NCBI GenBank assembly: GCA_964247055.1
Contig: OZ176055.1
Coordinates: forward strand, 2,418,001 to 2,482,000
DNA from: Paragordius varius
Taxonomy: Eukaryota; Nematomorpha
Direction of reading: 5' to 3'
DNA: 64,000 nucleotides
Shown piece by piece: positions 1 through 11,047 of this stretch; positions within the stretch are counted from its first letter, which is position 1, and the number at the start of each line of letters is the position of its first letter. The notes beneath the pieces are model-generated. The model saw only the letters and a list, made by a program, of their open reading frames with translations, made no database searches and had not been told where the DNA came from. Both the position numbers and the translations under genes were made by a program.

Positions 1-113
1 ATGATATTTTGAACGCTCTGAAGACATATTTAATTAATATAATTTATGATATTTTCCATCCATAGTATGTGGGTGTTATTATTAATATATTTATTGATAT
101 TTTTTGCATTCAG

Positions 114-272
114 AAAATTGCCTATTCTGTAATGAGAAAAAATTGGCAAAAACATGGTTTCGTGTGCGCGGATAGGATAAAATATTTTGATTACAATCCC
201 AAATTTACTGAAGAATATGGCACTTTTATTGGATCCTACTTCCTAAAAAATACAACGTATTATGTTTTATAA
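114..272 (+). CDS. terminal exon of an unrecognised gene entering from the left
   Basis: An open frame follows a TTGCATTCAG acceptor and runs 52 codons to a TAA. It reads KIAYSVMRKNWQKHG and ends in NTTYYVL. Composition looks coding (W, charged and aromatic residues mixed) and no family is recognised. If real it is the last exon of a gene whose other exons lie left of the window, or it could be an upstream exon of the 1254-5433 model. Its stop makes the first option simpler. Confidence 0.35.
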   Translation, partial: KIAYSVMRKNWQKHGFVCADRIKYFDYNPKFTEEYGTFIGSYFLKNTTYYVL

Positions 273-1253
273 ATCCCTCCTAAACTTATATTAAAGTAAC
301 TGTAATTTGGTAGGAACTGTTAAAATATAAACCATCATCCGCCTAAAAAATATAATTTTGATCATTATACACATTATCAACAGCATTATAAAATCGAAAC
401 AATTGGTCAATTTTGCTTTTATCTGGTTATATGTGAGTCGGCTTTCACTGACTGCACAAGACTGTAAATTAAACAACTCCCTGCCTTTATTAATGGTTAG
501 ATGAATTATTTTTTTGAGAGAATGAAGTCATAACCGACATGTTAATTATGTGTTAAATCTGATTGAAAGGCATTTATACTTAAATCTTTTGCAAATACAT
601 TTAATAATTTTGGAACCATTATTCAAATAGAAAAAAGTAATGGAGATTGATGAACAATATAAATTAACAAATAGAATTTATTTTAAAAACGGGAAATTGT
701 TTAGTTGAATTCATTGTGACGGAGGGGTGAGGTCCCCTTTACATATATGTAGTAAAAATTGAAATTATAAGGCTGCGGCATAGCTTGCGTTTCAGACTCC
801 CCTCCCCTCCATGCAACCCCTTGCATTTTAAAAAATAATTCAAAATTTAAACCGTGGACATGACCTCTCATAAAAGGGTGATTTTTTATGTATTATCTAA
901 AATAATAACTTTTAAATACCTATTTTTTTTAAAAAAATAAATAATTCTAAAATCCGGTGCCTCTTTAACTATGGCCCCCGTTGTATGAATCCCCCTTTCC
1001 TCCCCCTAGCCATTATACGGACAAAAAGTGAGAATAAATACAAATATGTTAAATTTTAAAATATAACTAATTGTCTCTAAAAAGTACAAAATAGAGATGA
1101 AAATTGGTAACAAAAATAATTATATATTTACGATTGTAATTAAAGGATTATTTATAAATTAAGGTTTAAAAAAGTATGGTTGACTTATGATAAAAAAATT
1201 TGTCTTTACATTTTTACGTTGTGTCCGTATAATTACAATTTTTTTATGGTTAG
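273..1253. other. spacer with one MITE copy
   Basis: No convincing coding exon is seen. A copy of the ACAGTAAAAAT/GGACAAAACG MITE family fills about 1011-1246. Around 720-1010 there are pyrimidine-rich patches with C-runs that stand out from the AT background and may be remains of another non-autonomous DNA element. Confidence 0.4.
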
Positions 1254-4200
1254 AATGTTAAAAGATTTTTTGATCCTGTATCTAACGAATTGGCGCCATA
1301 TGTGGCTCCATCTTGGATGGATCATCAATCACCATTAAATGATGATCAAAAATATTTCAATTCAAAAAACCTGAGGGTAAGTCGCGTTAATATGCTCCTT
1401 TCCGAACAAAAGGAATTAGATACATATTTAATATTTAATTCAATCCATTCAAATTTCGACAAGGTATCATCAATAATAAACTGACCATAACAGTAAAGGA
1501 CAAAACGTAAAAGCAAAAAGACAAATATTTATTCTAAAAACAATTATAATTTTAACTTATTGATTTTAATATATATTATTTGGATTCAAAGAATAGCGAT
1601 GTAAATAGTTAATACACTAAATTGTATAATTTGAAATTGATAATTTAGTAGTTTATGCAGATAAAAAAATCAAGGTTTAAAAAATATGGTTGTTATAAAA
1701 TGACTTTTTTTAAATTTTATGTTTTGTCATGTATTTTTAATTTTTACAGTAAATTGATGGATTTTATATTAAATTTTTGTTTTACTTAGCTCACAAGTCT
1801 AACCAAGGAATTTATTGATGCCAATCAACTGGAAAAACTATATCACAAACTAAAAACATCGGTATAATAATATCTGTTTCTAAAATAAATATTTATCATA
1901 CTTTTTAGCTTAGGGAAACTTTGTCAAATATGTTTGTTCCATCACACCAAGCTAAATTGGTAATATTTTATATTAATCTATTATGTTTACAGACACATAC
2001 AGTGTGCTGTACCTCTCCAACGTGACCCCTTGATAATGAATTTTTTAAAATAAATAGCACCCCTATTTTTAAAAAAACACCTGTGTATAATGTATGGGAT
2101 GGGGTTCTACCTATAAATGATAGTTTTGATAAAATTAGAATTTTAGCGCATTAAGTTACAACAGCATTTGTATCATGGAAGACATAATAACTTTTATGAA
2201 ATATTTGCGTGCTTTATAGGTTTATTTTTGGAATAAAAGATATTTATAATCAAATAAAGCATATTTTTCCGTTTTATTTACGAATTTTTTATTGTAAAAG
2301 CAGTAAAATATATTCAATATTGTCATATTATACCATCTGCATTTATTGATTGGTTTTGATCGATTAAAAGGGAAAATGGTCCTTTAATAGTTACCAAATA
2401 ATAGAATGATGATTATGTTATATTTTATAAAACTGTGGTTAATTCACTAATTTATATAGCGCAAATGTATAAACACACAGAATTCATTTTTTAGATTTGT
2501 TATTAAATGCCGTCGCATTCGATAATAATAAACAGGTACTTATTTTCTTTCTCTAGGAAAAAATATGCTAGAAAAAGATACTAATTTACTTTTGGGGAGT
2601 TTCATATGTCATTGCGATTAAAAATTTAAAAAATTATATGGCTAAGTTTAAAATATGCTTTCTTAAGCTTTTTAAGCGCATGCTTCAAATATTTTTTAAC
2701 AAAATGTGAAAATGTAAGAAAACATCATTTCAAATCAAACTTTTTCACCGCCTTTTTTTTAAATTTTTTAAATAGCTAATACAACAGGCTAGTAGAATGC
2801 AAATAATAAACTTTAAAAAGCTTTCAGAATATTTACCAGTAAACAATTCTTTGTGATTTTAAAATCAGCTGTTTATTTTCATGTTTTGGAGCTGCCATAA
2901 TTTTAGACTATAGAAGTTAAAAATCTAAAAATTTTAGCTTTCAACGGGAAAAAATGTTTGTTAATAAAATTTAACTAAGACAACTATTACACAGTAGTCA
3001 AGATAAAGCGCTGGGATGCAAAATTACCCAATGTCGTCATGTGCAAAAAAACAAAAATGTTATGAAGTTTCTGTTAGCCATTAAATATTAATTTTGAAAG
3101 TCATTAATTCTTAAGAAAATTTTAACTACCTAAAAAAGATTAAACGACAATTAATATTTTTAATGGTTTATGAGAATAAATATTGCTCTACACATTAATA
3201 ATGATCACCAAAGGTAAAAAGTAACAAAAGTATAAATCGTAAAACATGAAAGATTTATTTGGTTTGTTATACTCTTTATATACTATTTTCATGTGAACAT
3301 AATTTGCATGATATTCTTGGCAAATCAAAATGTAATTAAATAAATAATGGTAAATTTAATTAAAATAATTTTAATATATTTGGCAATTAAGGGACTTTAC
3401 GATTCGACGATATACACATCAAATCTTAAAAATTTAAATATATATAATTGAATAGAAAAGTAGTACAGGAATTCAAAATGCAAATTTTATAGATATATTT
3501 TGTATGTATGATAGAGTTTTTTGTGAGATTTGCATTGTCTTATTTTTATATTTTTGTAATATGTAAATAACATATCCATTAGTTTTTATGTTATCATGCA
3601 AATTATGTTCAATTGAAATTACTATATAAAGAATAAACAAACCAAATAAATATTTTTCAGGTTTTGCGATTTATATTTTTGCTTTTTACATTTGGTGGCA
3701 ATCGAATCCGAAATCTAACAACTAATCTAGTATAAAAGTGAAGGTCCCACCGAGCCTCAAACTCGGATGGTGGATCTAGAGTCCAATCTGGAACAACCAT
3801 GACATTGTCAATTGCCAATCTCACCAACATGTCCATCAGAAAATTTAATTTTAATACCAATTATAACAATGGAAATAATTTTAATCGGTTACAACAATCA
3901 AAACCTCGGAAACATTTGCGCAAGGGATATGGGAGTATTCATGGGCCAAGCAAATGTCCCGCCTGGAACCGCAATCGTAAATGCGAAAAACCAGCTTTGC
4001 TAAAATGTGTAGATCAAAAAACACTGCTAGAGTATTTTCAACCGCCAGATTCATAAAAAAGCAATTCCAGCCGTCAACGCACTGAAGGCGAACGGGCTGA
4101 ATATATGTAGCGACTCTAGAATCACACAAATAACTGAGGAGGACTTCCACATCATTCAACATTCGATGGTTGGGTAAGTATGAGTAACGCGGACAAGCTT

Positions 4201-5433
4201 TCAATAAGATTGATCTGTAAGACGCCTACCTCCCCAGTCCGATGGTTAAAGAATCGCAACACCCTCTGCAATTTCAACGCAAAGAGGATGTTTCCGTTAC
4301 AAAAAGATACCGTTCAGATTCCCCACATCGCCGATAATATTTCAGTGAGACCGGACCACTTAAACAAGTAATGGTCCAACATGGTGTGAGGCAAAGATCA
4401 AATGAAACTCGTCGACACACACAACACGATGTTATCTTTCAAACAATGATGTTACTTATGCAAATATTCGTCGATACACCCAACATAGATTTGCATTGTC
4501 TTATTTTTGTATTATGTCAATAACATATCCATTAATTATTCGAAATATTATTTGTTTTATTTGATGTCAGAATATGTTCTTGAAAATAATATATAAAGAG
4601 TATAACAAACCGAATAAATATCTTTCAAGTTTTACGATTTATACTTTAGTTACTTTTGCAAACCGGTTTCCTACAGTAGTTTTTAAAAAAATATTTATTT
4701 AAATCTAGTCTGGGGTATTTAGATCAATTTAAATCAAAATGTTAAAAAACTGGTAGAATCATAATTTTTAATTCAGAATTTAAGATGATAAAATATCAGA
4801 ATGCACAAAACTCAATGGCAAATAAAATTGATTGTATATGAATAAAAATATAACCTTACTTTATTAATACGTTATATTGTAATTGTAATTTTTTATTCGG
4901 CTTTTCTATTATTTATTATATAAATTATAACTATAAAAACACAACTTTTATATAATTAATTAATATTAGCCAATAAGCATTTAACTCAATACAAACTCTT
5001 TGAGTAATACTTTCGCTATTTACCACTAGCCTATTGATAGCATATTCCAAATAAAGGTGGTAAATATTTAACTTAAAAAATATATTTGTTAAAAACAAAT
5101 TTAATTAAAGTTTTGCAACAAGAGTAAATTTAAATTTTATAAATATGAGACTTTATTTTAAAATATTATTTAAAACCATTCGCGATGGTAAACTATATTG
5201 ATTAAATCATGATATTTTAGCAAAGAATTATTAATTTAAATTTTATGACGCAACTAAAACAAGACTGTATATCTTATGAGCTATTTAAAAATACTATTTT
5301 TGATTGTTTAAGAGATAATCTCATTAATTATTTTAACAATCATATTATAAAAATTACTATCACAAAAATAAACAAATTTGATAATGATTTTTTGTATTAT
5401 ATTCCACTCTATTTGAGTGTGATCACTGCCTGA
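1254..5433 (+). CDS. unrecognised four-exon gene model
   Basis: Four phase-compatible exons can be chained: about 1254-1463, 1790-1861, 1909-1959 and 5221-5433, all joined in phase 0, giving roughly 180 residues to a TGA. Segments include ELAPYVAPSWMDHQSPLN, EFIDANQLEKLYHKLKTS and LKQDCISYELFKNTIFDCL. The middle is rich in charged and leucine residues and may be helical or coiled-coil. Intron 2 is only 47 nt; intron 3 is 3.3 kb and holds the LTR fossil and its flanks. The first exon has no start Met, so an upstream exon is missing. I do not recognise the family. Linking exon 4 to the others rests only on phase and order. The stop lies about 120 bp upstream of the next gene's start codon. Confidence 0.4.
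1486..1755. repeat. MITE, ACAGTAAAAAT-type, about 260 bp
   Basis: Ends read ACAGTAAAGGACAAAACGTAAAA and, inverted, ATTTTTACAGTAAA. The same end and core words recur near 1011-1246, 24168-24455, 33140-33395, 34100-34360 and 50100-50232 (some truncated). Short terminal inverted repeats and TA-rich flanks fit a Tc1/mariner-like non-autonomous element. This copy lies in the first intron of the 1254-5433 gene model. Confidence 0.55.
3250..4670 (+). mobile_element. decayed LTR retrotransposon fossil, probably Ty3/Gypsy-like
   Basis: Two direct repeats of about 170 bp (about 3521-3695 and 4485-4665) share the words TTTGCATTGTCTTATTTTT, ATAACATATCCATTA and AACAAACC(A/G)AATAAAT, as LTR remnants would. 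A short stretch right after the first reads TTTGGTGGCAATCGA, like a primer-binding-site region. The interior of about 800 bp encodes a Gag-like stretch ending near a nucleocapsid-type motif (SKCPAWNRNRKCEK). A further inverted piece of the same LTR lies at about 3250-3330. The element is far too short to be whole: most of the coding region is gone and it is clearly broken. The LTRs differ at many sites, so the insertion looks old. It sits in intron 3 of the upstream gene model. Confidence 0.6.
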
Positions 5434-5552
5434 CTTTAATTATATATCCCTACAAACTTCTAATTGGTGATCTTGATATTGGCAATTCAATCGAACCCAA
5501 ATTTCCAATTAAACACACCATCTTTTAGGAAAAAAATAAAATTCATACTACT

Positions 5553-8500
5553 ATGTGGCGTAACATTAAAAAACGCACAGATTCTGTATTATATCGTTTC
5601 ACAATTTTTTATCAAGGATTAATGTTGGTGTATGATCACGATTGGTAAGGTTTTGCATTTAATTTTTTAGTCTGCCGGACAAAATTTGTTTAAGTTGGCA
5701 AAGGAAAGAACGGAAAATCGCGACTCCGGTAAAATATTTTTTAATACTACTTATGTGAAAGCTATACTTTATTATCTAACATGCAAAATGATTGAAATTA
5801 CATAGACAAAACATATAACTTAAAAACATATTTTTTCATAAAAACAACCATATAAGCTTTCCTACATAAACTATTTAATTCAAATAATTATAAATTAAGT
5901 GTAACATACTCTCCCTATTTTTTATCCCGAATATGGAAAATTTATCAAAGAGTTAAAAAATTATGGTTTTCTTTTACAAAAATAATGTTTTTTTATATTT
6001 TAATTTTAACTGTACAATTATCATTTATATAGTGGAAATATTGTGAGCCTTCTGAGTCTCACACAACCGTTCATTCTTCTTTCCAGGAAAATTTAACTTT
6101 TGACATAAAATTGAAACGTGATAAGAAAAATCCGCAAGTTTTTAAGAAGCACAAATGGTATCTTCGGGTCCACACGGTAAGCACTAAATATCAATACACT
6201 AAAATAAATTATGTAAAACGATATATCTAGTGAAGAAGTTTTTTACTTACTCGTACATTCTTTTAAATTGGAAATGATTTCATTGTAGTAACTAACACGC
6301 TACCCATGCTTAAACATATTTAATAACTAGTTTTAATTAATATGGGTTGTTTTATTCCGGATAATATATTATTAGAGTTTTACACGCCTTTAAGGTTTTT
6401 GCGGGTTTTACACAAATGTTTTGTAATGAAATCTCCCACTTAATGGATATATATTTATATATAGACTAAAATATTTTAAACAAATCTGGTTAATAGAAAA
6501 GGCGTATCCTATGTCACTTGGTGTATTTTGTTTTTGAATATGCCGCCTCGATATGATATACGGATAACTTTATTCATATTTTAATATTTTTTAACTGGAA
6601 TATATAAGGTCAGATGTGAATGATCAATATCGAAGCAAAAATTTCAATGTAAAATCAGATTTTACAGATAAATTAAAATTTTATAATTGACCGAATCAAC
6701 GGAAAATTCAAGATACTGAACGCATCCAAATATAAAAAAATATTAATTTAGGGTTATTATAAAGCACTTTTATAGCCACATGTGACCCCTGGGCCGAGGT
6801 TAGTACGCTGCTCTCTTTAGTTAATGCATGAAATAATTATATCTCAAAATTTAAAAAAAATCCTTTTTAGCCTTTCTTTATAGGCATTTTAGGTATTGTT
6901 ATTACAACCTTTTGAAGTTATAATTTAATATTTTAAATGTAGGAAGCCAAACCAAATTGGCAATTATTCACTAGGAAATCAAAAAATGTGCAACACATCA
7001 CAGCCTTAACTTCAATTAATTTAAATGAGCTTATTGGTAAATGTTCAGAAACGGAAAATAGATATGTTCTCAAACCCGGAAAGAATAATAAACATTTTCG
7101 CAGCGGTTTTATATTTTTAAGAGTTAGGATGGAACAATTACAGGAGGACTCAAGGTAACATCAATTTTTTGTTTAATAGGTTATTTGGATTTATTAAATG
7201 ATATGTCTATACTATCCGTAATACATATATGATGTGTGAAATTGGATAAAATTTGTTTTTATCGCGTTTTATCGAACTCTAAATAGGTTTAAACTACTTG
7301 TGTTTAATTCTTTAGGAAAAGCTTTCAGAATGTGTTTATAAATTTTATTTCATAGCCAATCAGATACAAAAATACCAGCCAATCCTCCGGAAAATCCTTC
7401 TGATAAACCGTCCGAGTCTTTAGGTATTTTTATTTCCATAATGAATAAACAACATTTTTAAATCGAAAGGGAACATAACATTTATTTAATAAAATATTTT
7501 CAAGCTAATAGGATGATGGTCGAGCTTAAATTGATTTAATCATTAAAACAAAAATTTAATTTGATAAAATATTTTCTATATATAAACTTTTATACCTGCT
7601 ATTTTAACATGGAAATGAAGGGAAACACTCAACAAATCCTTTCGATGTCAATTACAAGGAGCCGGATATAGGTATTATTTATTTCTAACATATAATGTTA
7701 AATTAGAATTTATAATAACGATGGGTTATGATTTTATTATAACTTAAATTATTTTTAGTTTTAGTTAATGGAAACAAAATTCTTATAAAATTTTTTTAAT
7801 GTTTTATCTCTTCACAAATTTAATCTTTACCTGTTTGTAGTTACAAATCCCTTCAAACTCTTCTCATTACACCCAGCCCCCTCTTCAAAACTTAATTTAG
7901 AGGATGGCCTTGATCTGATCGGAGATAGCCACCAATCAACGGTTGGAAAAAAGGTATTCTCACTCAAAGAAAATAAAAAGTTTGACCCACAGTTTATTAC
8001 ATTCCCCCCGCAAAACAACCAAACCACCACCAAAACGGCAATCCCAACTACTTCGAGTCAGGATATTCTATTGAATAATGAAACAGAAGATCAAAATGTA
8101 AATAATCAGCAAAAAAAATTTAGTCTAACAGCTCTTTTTCGGAGTTTCAAAAACAAAACAAACAAGAAAAAAACCACCACTTGCCTAACTAAAGCAGTAA
8201 CAATCGAAAACTCGGAACTCTTACCAAGTGGTATGATTAAATTATATAATATAAAAGTTAGTTTTTATTCTAGACTTTTAAATTTAATTATACTCTTTAT
8301 TTATTGACTCAAACAAAAATATAAAATAGTATGATGAAATATTTAACTAAATAATAAAACTAAAATGGTTAAATCCCAACATAACTAGTTATGATTCCAC
8401 AAATAGGAAATTAAAATCAAGGAAGTTTGAATGAGGGATGGAAAAATATGATATTCTACTTTTAGTTTTGCAAGTTAAATAAAAATTTTTCAAAGTTTTG

Positions 8501-10006
8501 TCTCGTGATAAATTTAATTTTTACCGTATTTGTTTGTAGTGACCAACCCCTTTGAACTTCCCTCATTACACCCACCCGCCACTTCAGAACTTAACTTAAA
8601 GGATGACCTTGATCTGATCGGAGATAAGGTATCCTCACTCAAAGAAAATAAAAAGTTTGACCCACAGTTTATTACAATTCCCCCGCAAAACAACAAATCC
8701 ACCCTCCCAATCCCAACTATTTTAGGTCAAGATATATTATTAAATAATGAACAGCAAAAAAAATTTAGTCTAACAGCTCTTTTTCAGAGTTGCATAAACA
8801 AAAACAAGAAAAAAACCGCCACATGCCTAACTAATGCAGTAACAATCGAAAACTCGGAACTCTTACTAAGTGGTATGATTAAACTATATAATATAAAAGT
8901 TAGTTTTTATTGTCGCTTTTAAATTTAATCATACTCTTTATTTACTGACTCAAACAAAAATATTAAATACAATATTTAACTAAATAATATATCTAAAATG
9001 GTCAAATACCAACACAACTAGTTATGATTCCACAAATAAGTAATTAAAATTAAGGAAGTTTGAATGAGGGATTCAAAATATATATGATACTCAAAAAAAT
9101 TACTTTTAGTTTTGTAAGTTAAATAAACTCATAATTTTTGAAAGTTTTGTCTCGTGATAAATATAATCTTTAACATATTTGTTTGTAGTGACCAACCCCT
9201 TTGAATTTCCCTCATTACCCGCCAATTCTCACTCTACACAGGATGGTTTCGATTTAATCGGTAAGGGCCAATCAACTGTCGGAAAAAAGGTTTACTCGCT
9301 CAAAGAAACTATAAAGTTAAATTCACAGTTTCATACATTTTCCCTTAAAAATAACCAAACCACCACTCAAACCGCCATCCCAACTACTTTGGATCAGGGT
9401 ATTCTATTTAATAATCACACAGAAGATCAAAATGTGAAGCATCAGCGAAAAAAGTTCAGTCTACCAGCTTTTTTTCGGAGTTGCAAAAACAAAACAAACA
9501 AGAAAAAAACCACAACTTGCCTAACTAATGCAGGACAAATTGAAAATTCAGAACTCATACCGAGTGGTATGTTTAAACTATATAATAAATTTCATTTTTA
9601 TTTTTGACTTTTAAATTTAGTCATACTCTTTATTTACTCAAACAAAAATAACAAATTTAGTGCTGAAATATTTAAATCAACCAATTAATGGTCATACAAT
9701 TAGTTTTGATTCAAAAAATAGGGATTGAAAAGTAATTTAAATGAAAGATTTATTATAATATTTATACAATCAAATTATCTACTGCGAAAATAGTTGTATT
9801 GTAGGTAATTTTATCATTTATTGATATGCTAAAATTGTAATTTACACCTTTAACAAAAAAAAACATTTTTAATTTTTTAAAATAATGTGGATGATTATAA
9901 TTTTTACACCTATCTAACAGAAAATTTCACAGCAGACGAAATTCTTCCTTTATTAAAAAGCCATCAAGACTCACCAATTCCGCCAACATATCAGGAAAAA
10001 GATTAA
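5553..10006 (+). CDS. EHBP1-like NT-C2 domain protein with triplicated NPF exons
   Basis: Ten phase-consistent exons: 5553-5644, 5671-5728, 6087-6176, 6943-7154, 7356-7423, 7621-7671, 7841-8230, 8540-8872, 9189-9566 and 9921-10006, giving 585 residues. Residues 1-150 match the N-terminal C2 (NT-C2) domain of EHBP1/EEIG1: the order MWRNIKKR, YQGLMLVYD, LPDKICLSWQRKERK, PENLTFDIKLKRDKKNP and SGFIFLRV follows human EHBP1 segment by segment. Four NPF motifs follow (about residues 179, 193, 323 and 434), the EH-domain ligand that lets EHBP1 bind EHD proteins in endocytic recycling. The C-terminus carries PPTY (about 578-581), a possible WW-domain ligand. The calponin-homology and bMERB/Rab-binding parts of EHBP1 are absent, so this is a short adaptor. 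Intron 1 is only 26 nt. The start was chosen because ATG-TGG aligns with the family N-terminus. Confidence 0.8.
7720..9740 (+). repeat. tandem triplication of an NPF exon plus its flanking intron
   Basis: Exons 7841-8230, 8540-8872 and 9189-9566 are clear copies of each other and so are their flanks. Each begins after TTTGTAG, encodes VTNPF, later KKFSLTALFRSCKNK-like and TTTCLTNA-like peptides, and ends at AGTG followed by GTATG. Downstream intron words such as CATACTCTTTATTTA recur after each copy. Unit length is about 650-700 bp. Every copy starts and ends in phase 1, so duplication added 111-130 residues each time without shifting the frame. Copy 2 has lost two internal stretches. Confidence 0.9.
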
Positions 10007-10555
10007 TTATAATTATGTGCAATATAAAAAGTTATTTATAAATTATCCAAAAAAATATATATCTTACTATATCTACACAAAAAACTTAATAACAAACTTT
10101 ATTTTGTAATACACACTACTGTAATAGCAATTAACCAACAATAATGTGAATAAGCGAGTTAAAAATGTAGATGTAATTTAAATCTCTAATAATTATGTCG
10201 CATCCTAAATAATAGATATAAGGATTGAAGGTAATTAAAAGGCTTATTTTTATAAGTTTTTAGTCTCGACTAGGGTTGTGATTTTGACAACCATTTTCAG
10301 TAAAGCGCGGGTTAGGCCTAGGTCAAACCTAGGTAATGCCATATGTTAATGCCAATATTAAAATAACTACTTACCTATATACCTGATAAAACAAAAAAAG
10401 ATTTTTGTCATAAAGTTTATTTTTTGAAAGTCTACTTTCACCAATACTGATAAATTTTTACAATTAAAGATCTTTCATGGAATCAACATGACTCATAAAA
10501 AGTTTTAAATCACAGAAAGATAAAACTAACGAGAAAATATGGAAAATATTGAAAC

Positions 10556-10686
10556 CTAGGTCTAATTTTTTACCCATTAATTTAATGGAATCGACTATTA
10601 ATGTTATATTATTATTATTATATATTCCATCAACTTCTATTTTATCTTCATAACATAAATTTAGTAATTCATAGGATATCTGTTTT
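10556..10686 (-). CDS. possible minus-strand exon, perhaps from a decayed DNA transposase
   Basis: On the minus strand a TCTAAATAG acceptor precedes an open frame encoding QISYELLNLCYEDKIEVDG and DSIKLMGKKLDL, ending at a CTAG/GTTTC donor; without that donor it stays open to about 10470. About 200-300 bp further up the same strand lie ECKKC and NKNRMKKHLKEVLETNYKTE, separated by stops, which resemble the C-x2-C and N-x3-MKKHL spacing of a BED-type finger found in hAT transposases. The combination may be a decayed hAT element. A host gene is not excluded; the family is not securely recognised. Confidence 0.3.
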
Positions 10687-11047
10687 CTATTTAGAATAGC
10701 ATAATTCGGTTTTATTTATGAATGGAGCCGAAAATGTTTATTTTCAATTATGTTCAGAGTTGAGGATGTAAAAATAAATTTTATAGTTTCTGGCTAAATT
10801 TTTCTTTGAAACCGAAGTTTTTAAGACTGAGCTTAAGAAATTGAATACTTAGCTTGCTTTCGACCATTACCTTCTGTCTTATAATTTGTTTCAAGAACTT
10901 CTTTCAAATGTTTCTTCATTCGGTTTTTATTTTAATATATAGTCTAATTGCATTTCTTGCATTCCACAACGCTGATTTTATCATGTTTAGGAAGTGAAAA
11001 ATGTGTTTCACATGATATTAAAAATTAAATAACACATATTTATATAA

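Noticed and set aside
3881-4204. 107-codon minus-strand ORF
   Set aside because: It is the antisense of the LTR fossil interior; its cysteines mirror the plus-strand Gag-like region and there is no splice or start support.
5553-7154. Copine or synaptotagmin C2 domain
   Set aside because: The segment order and spacing fit the EHBP1 NT-C2 domain much better, and NPF motifs follow.
8071-8307. Separate small proteins at 8071-8307, 8530-8922 and 9179-9607
   Set aside because: These are the repeated exons of one gene plus read-through into introns; each has a splice acceptor before and a donor inside.
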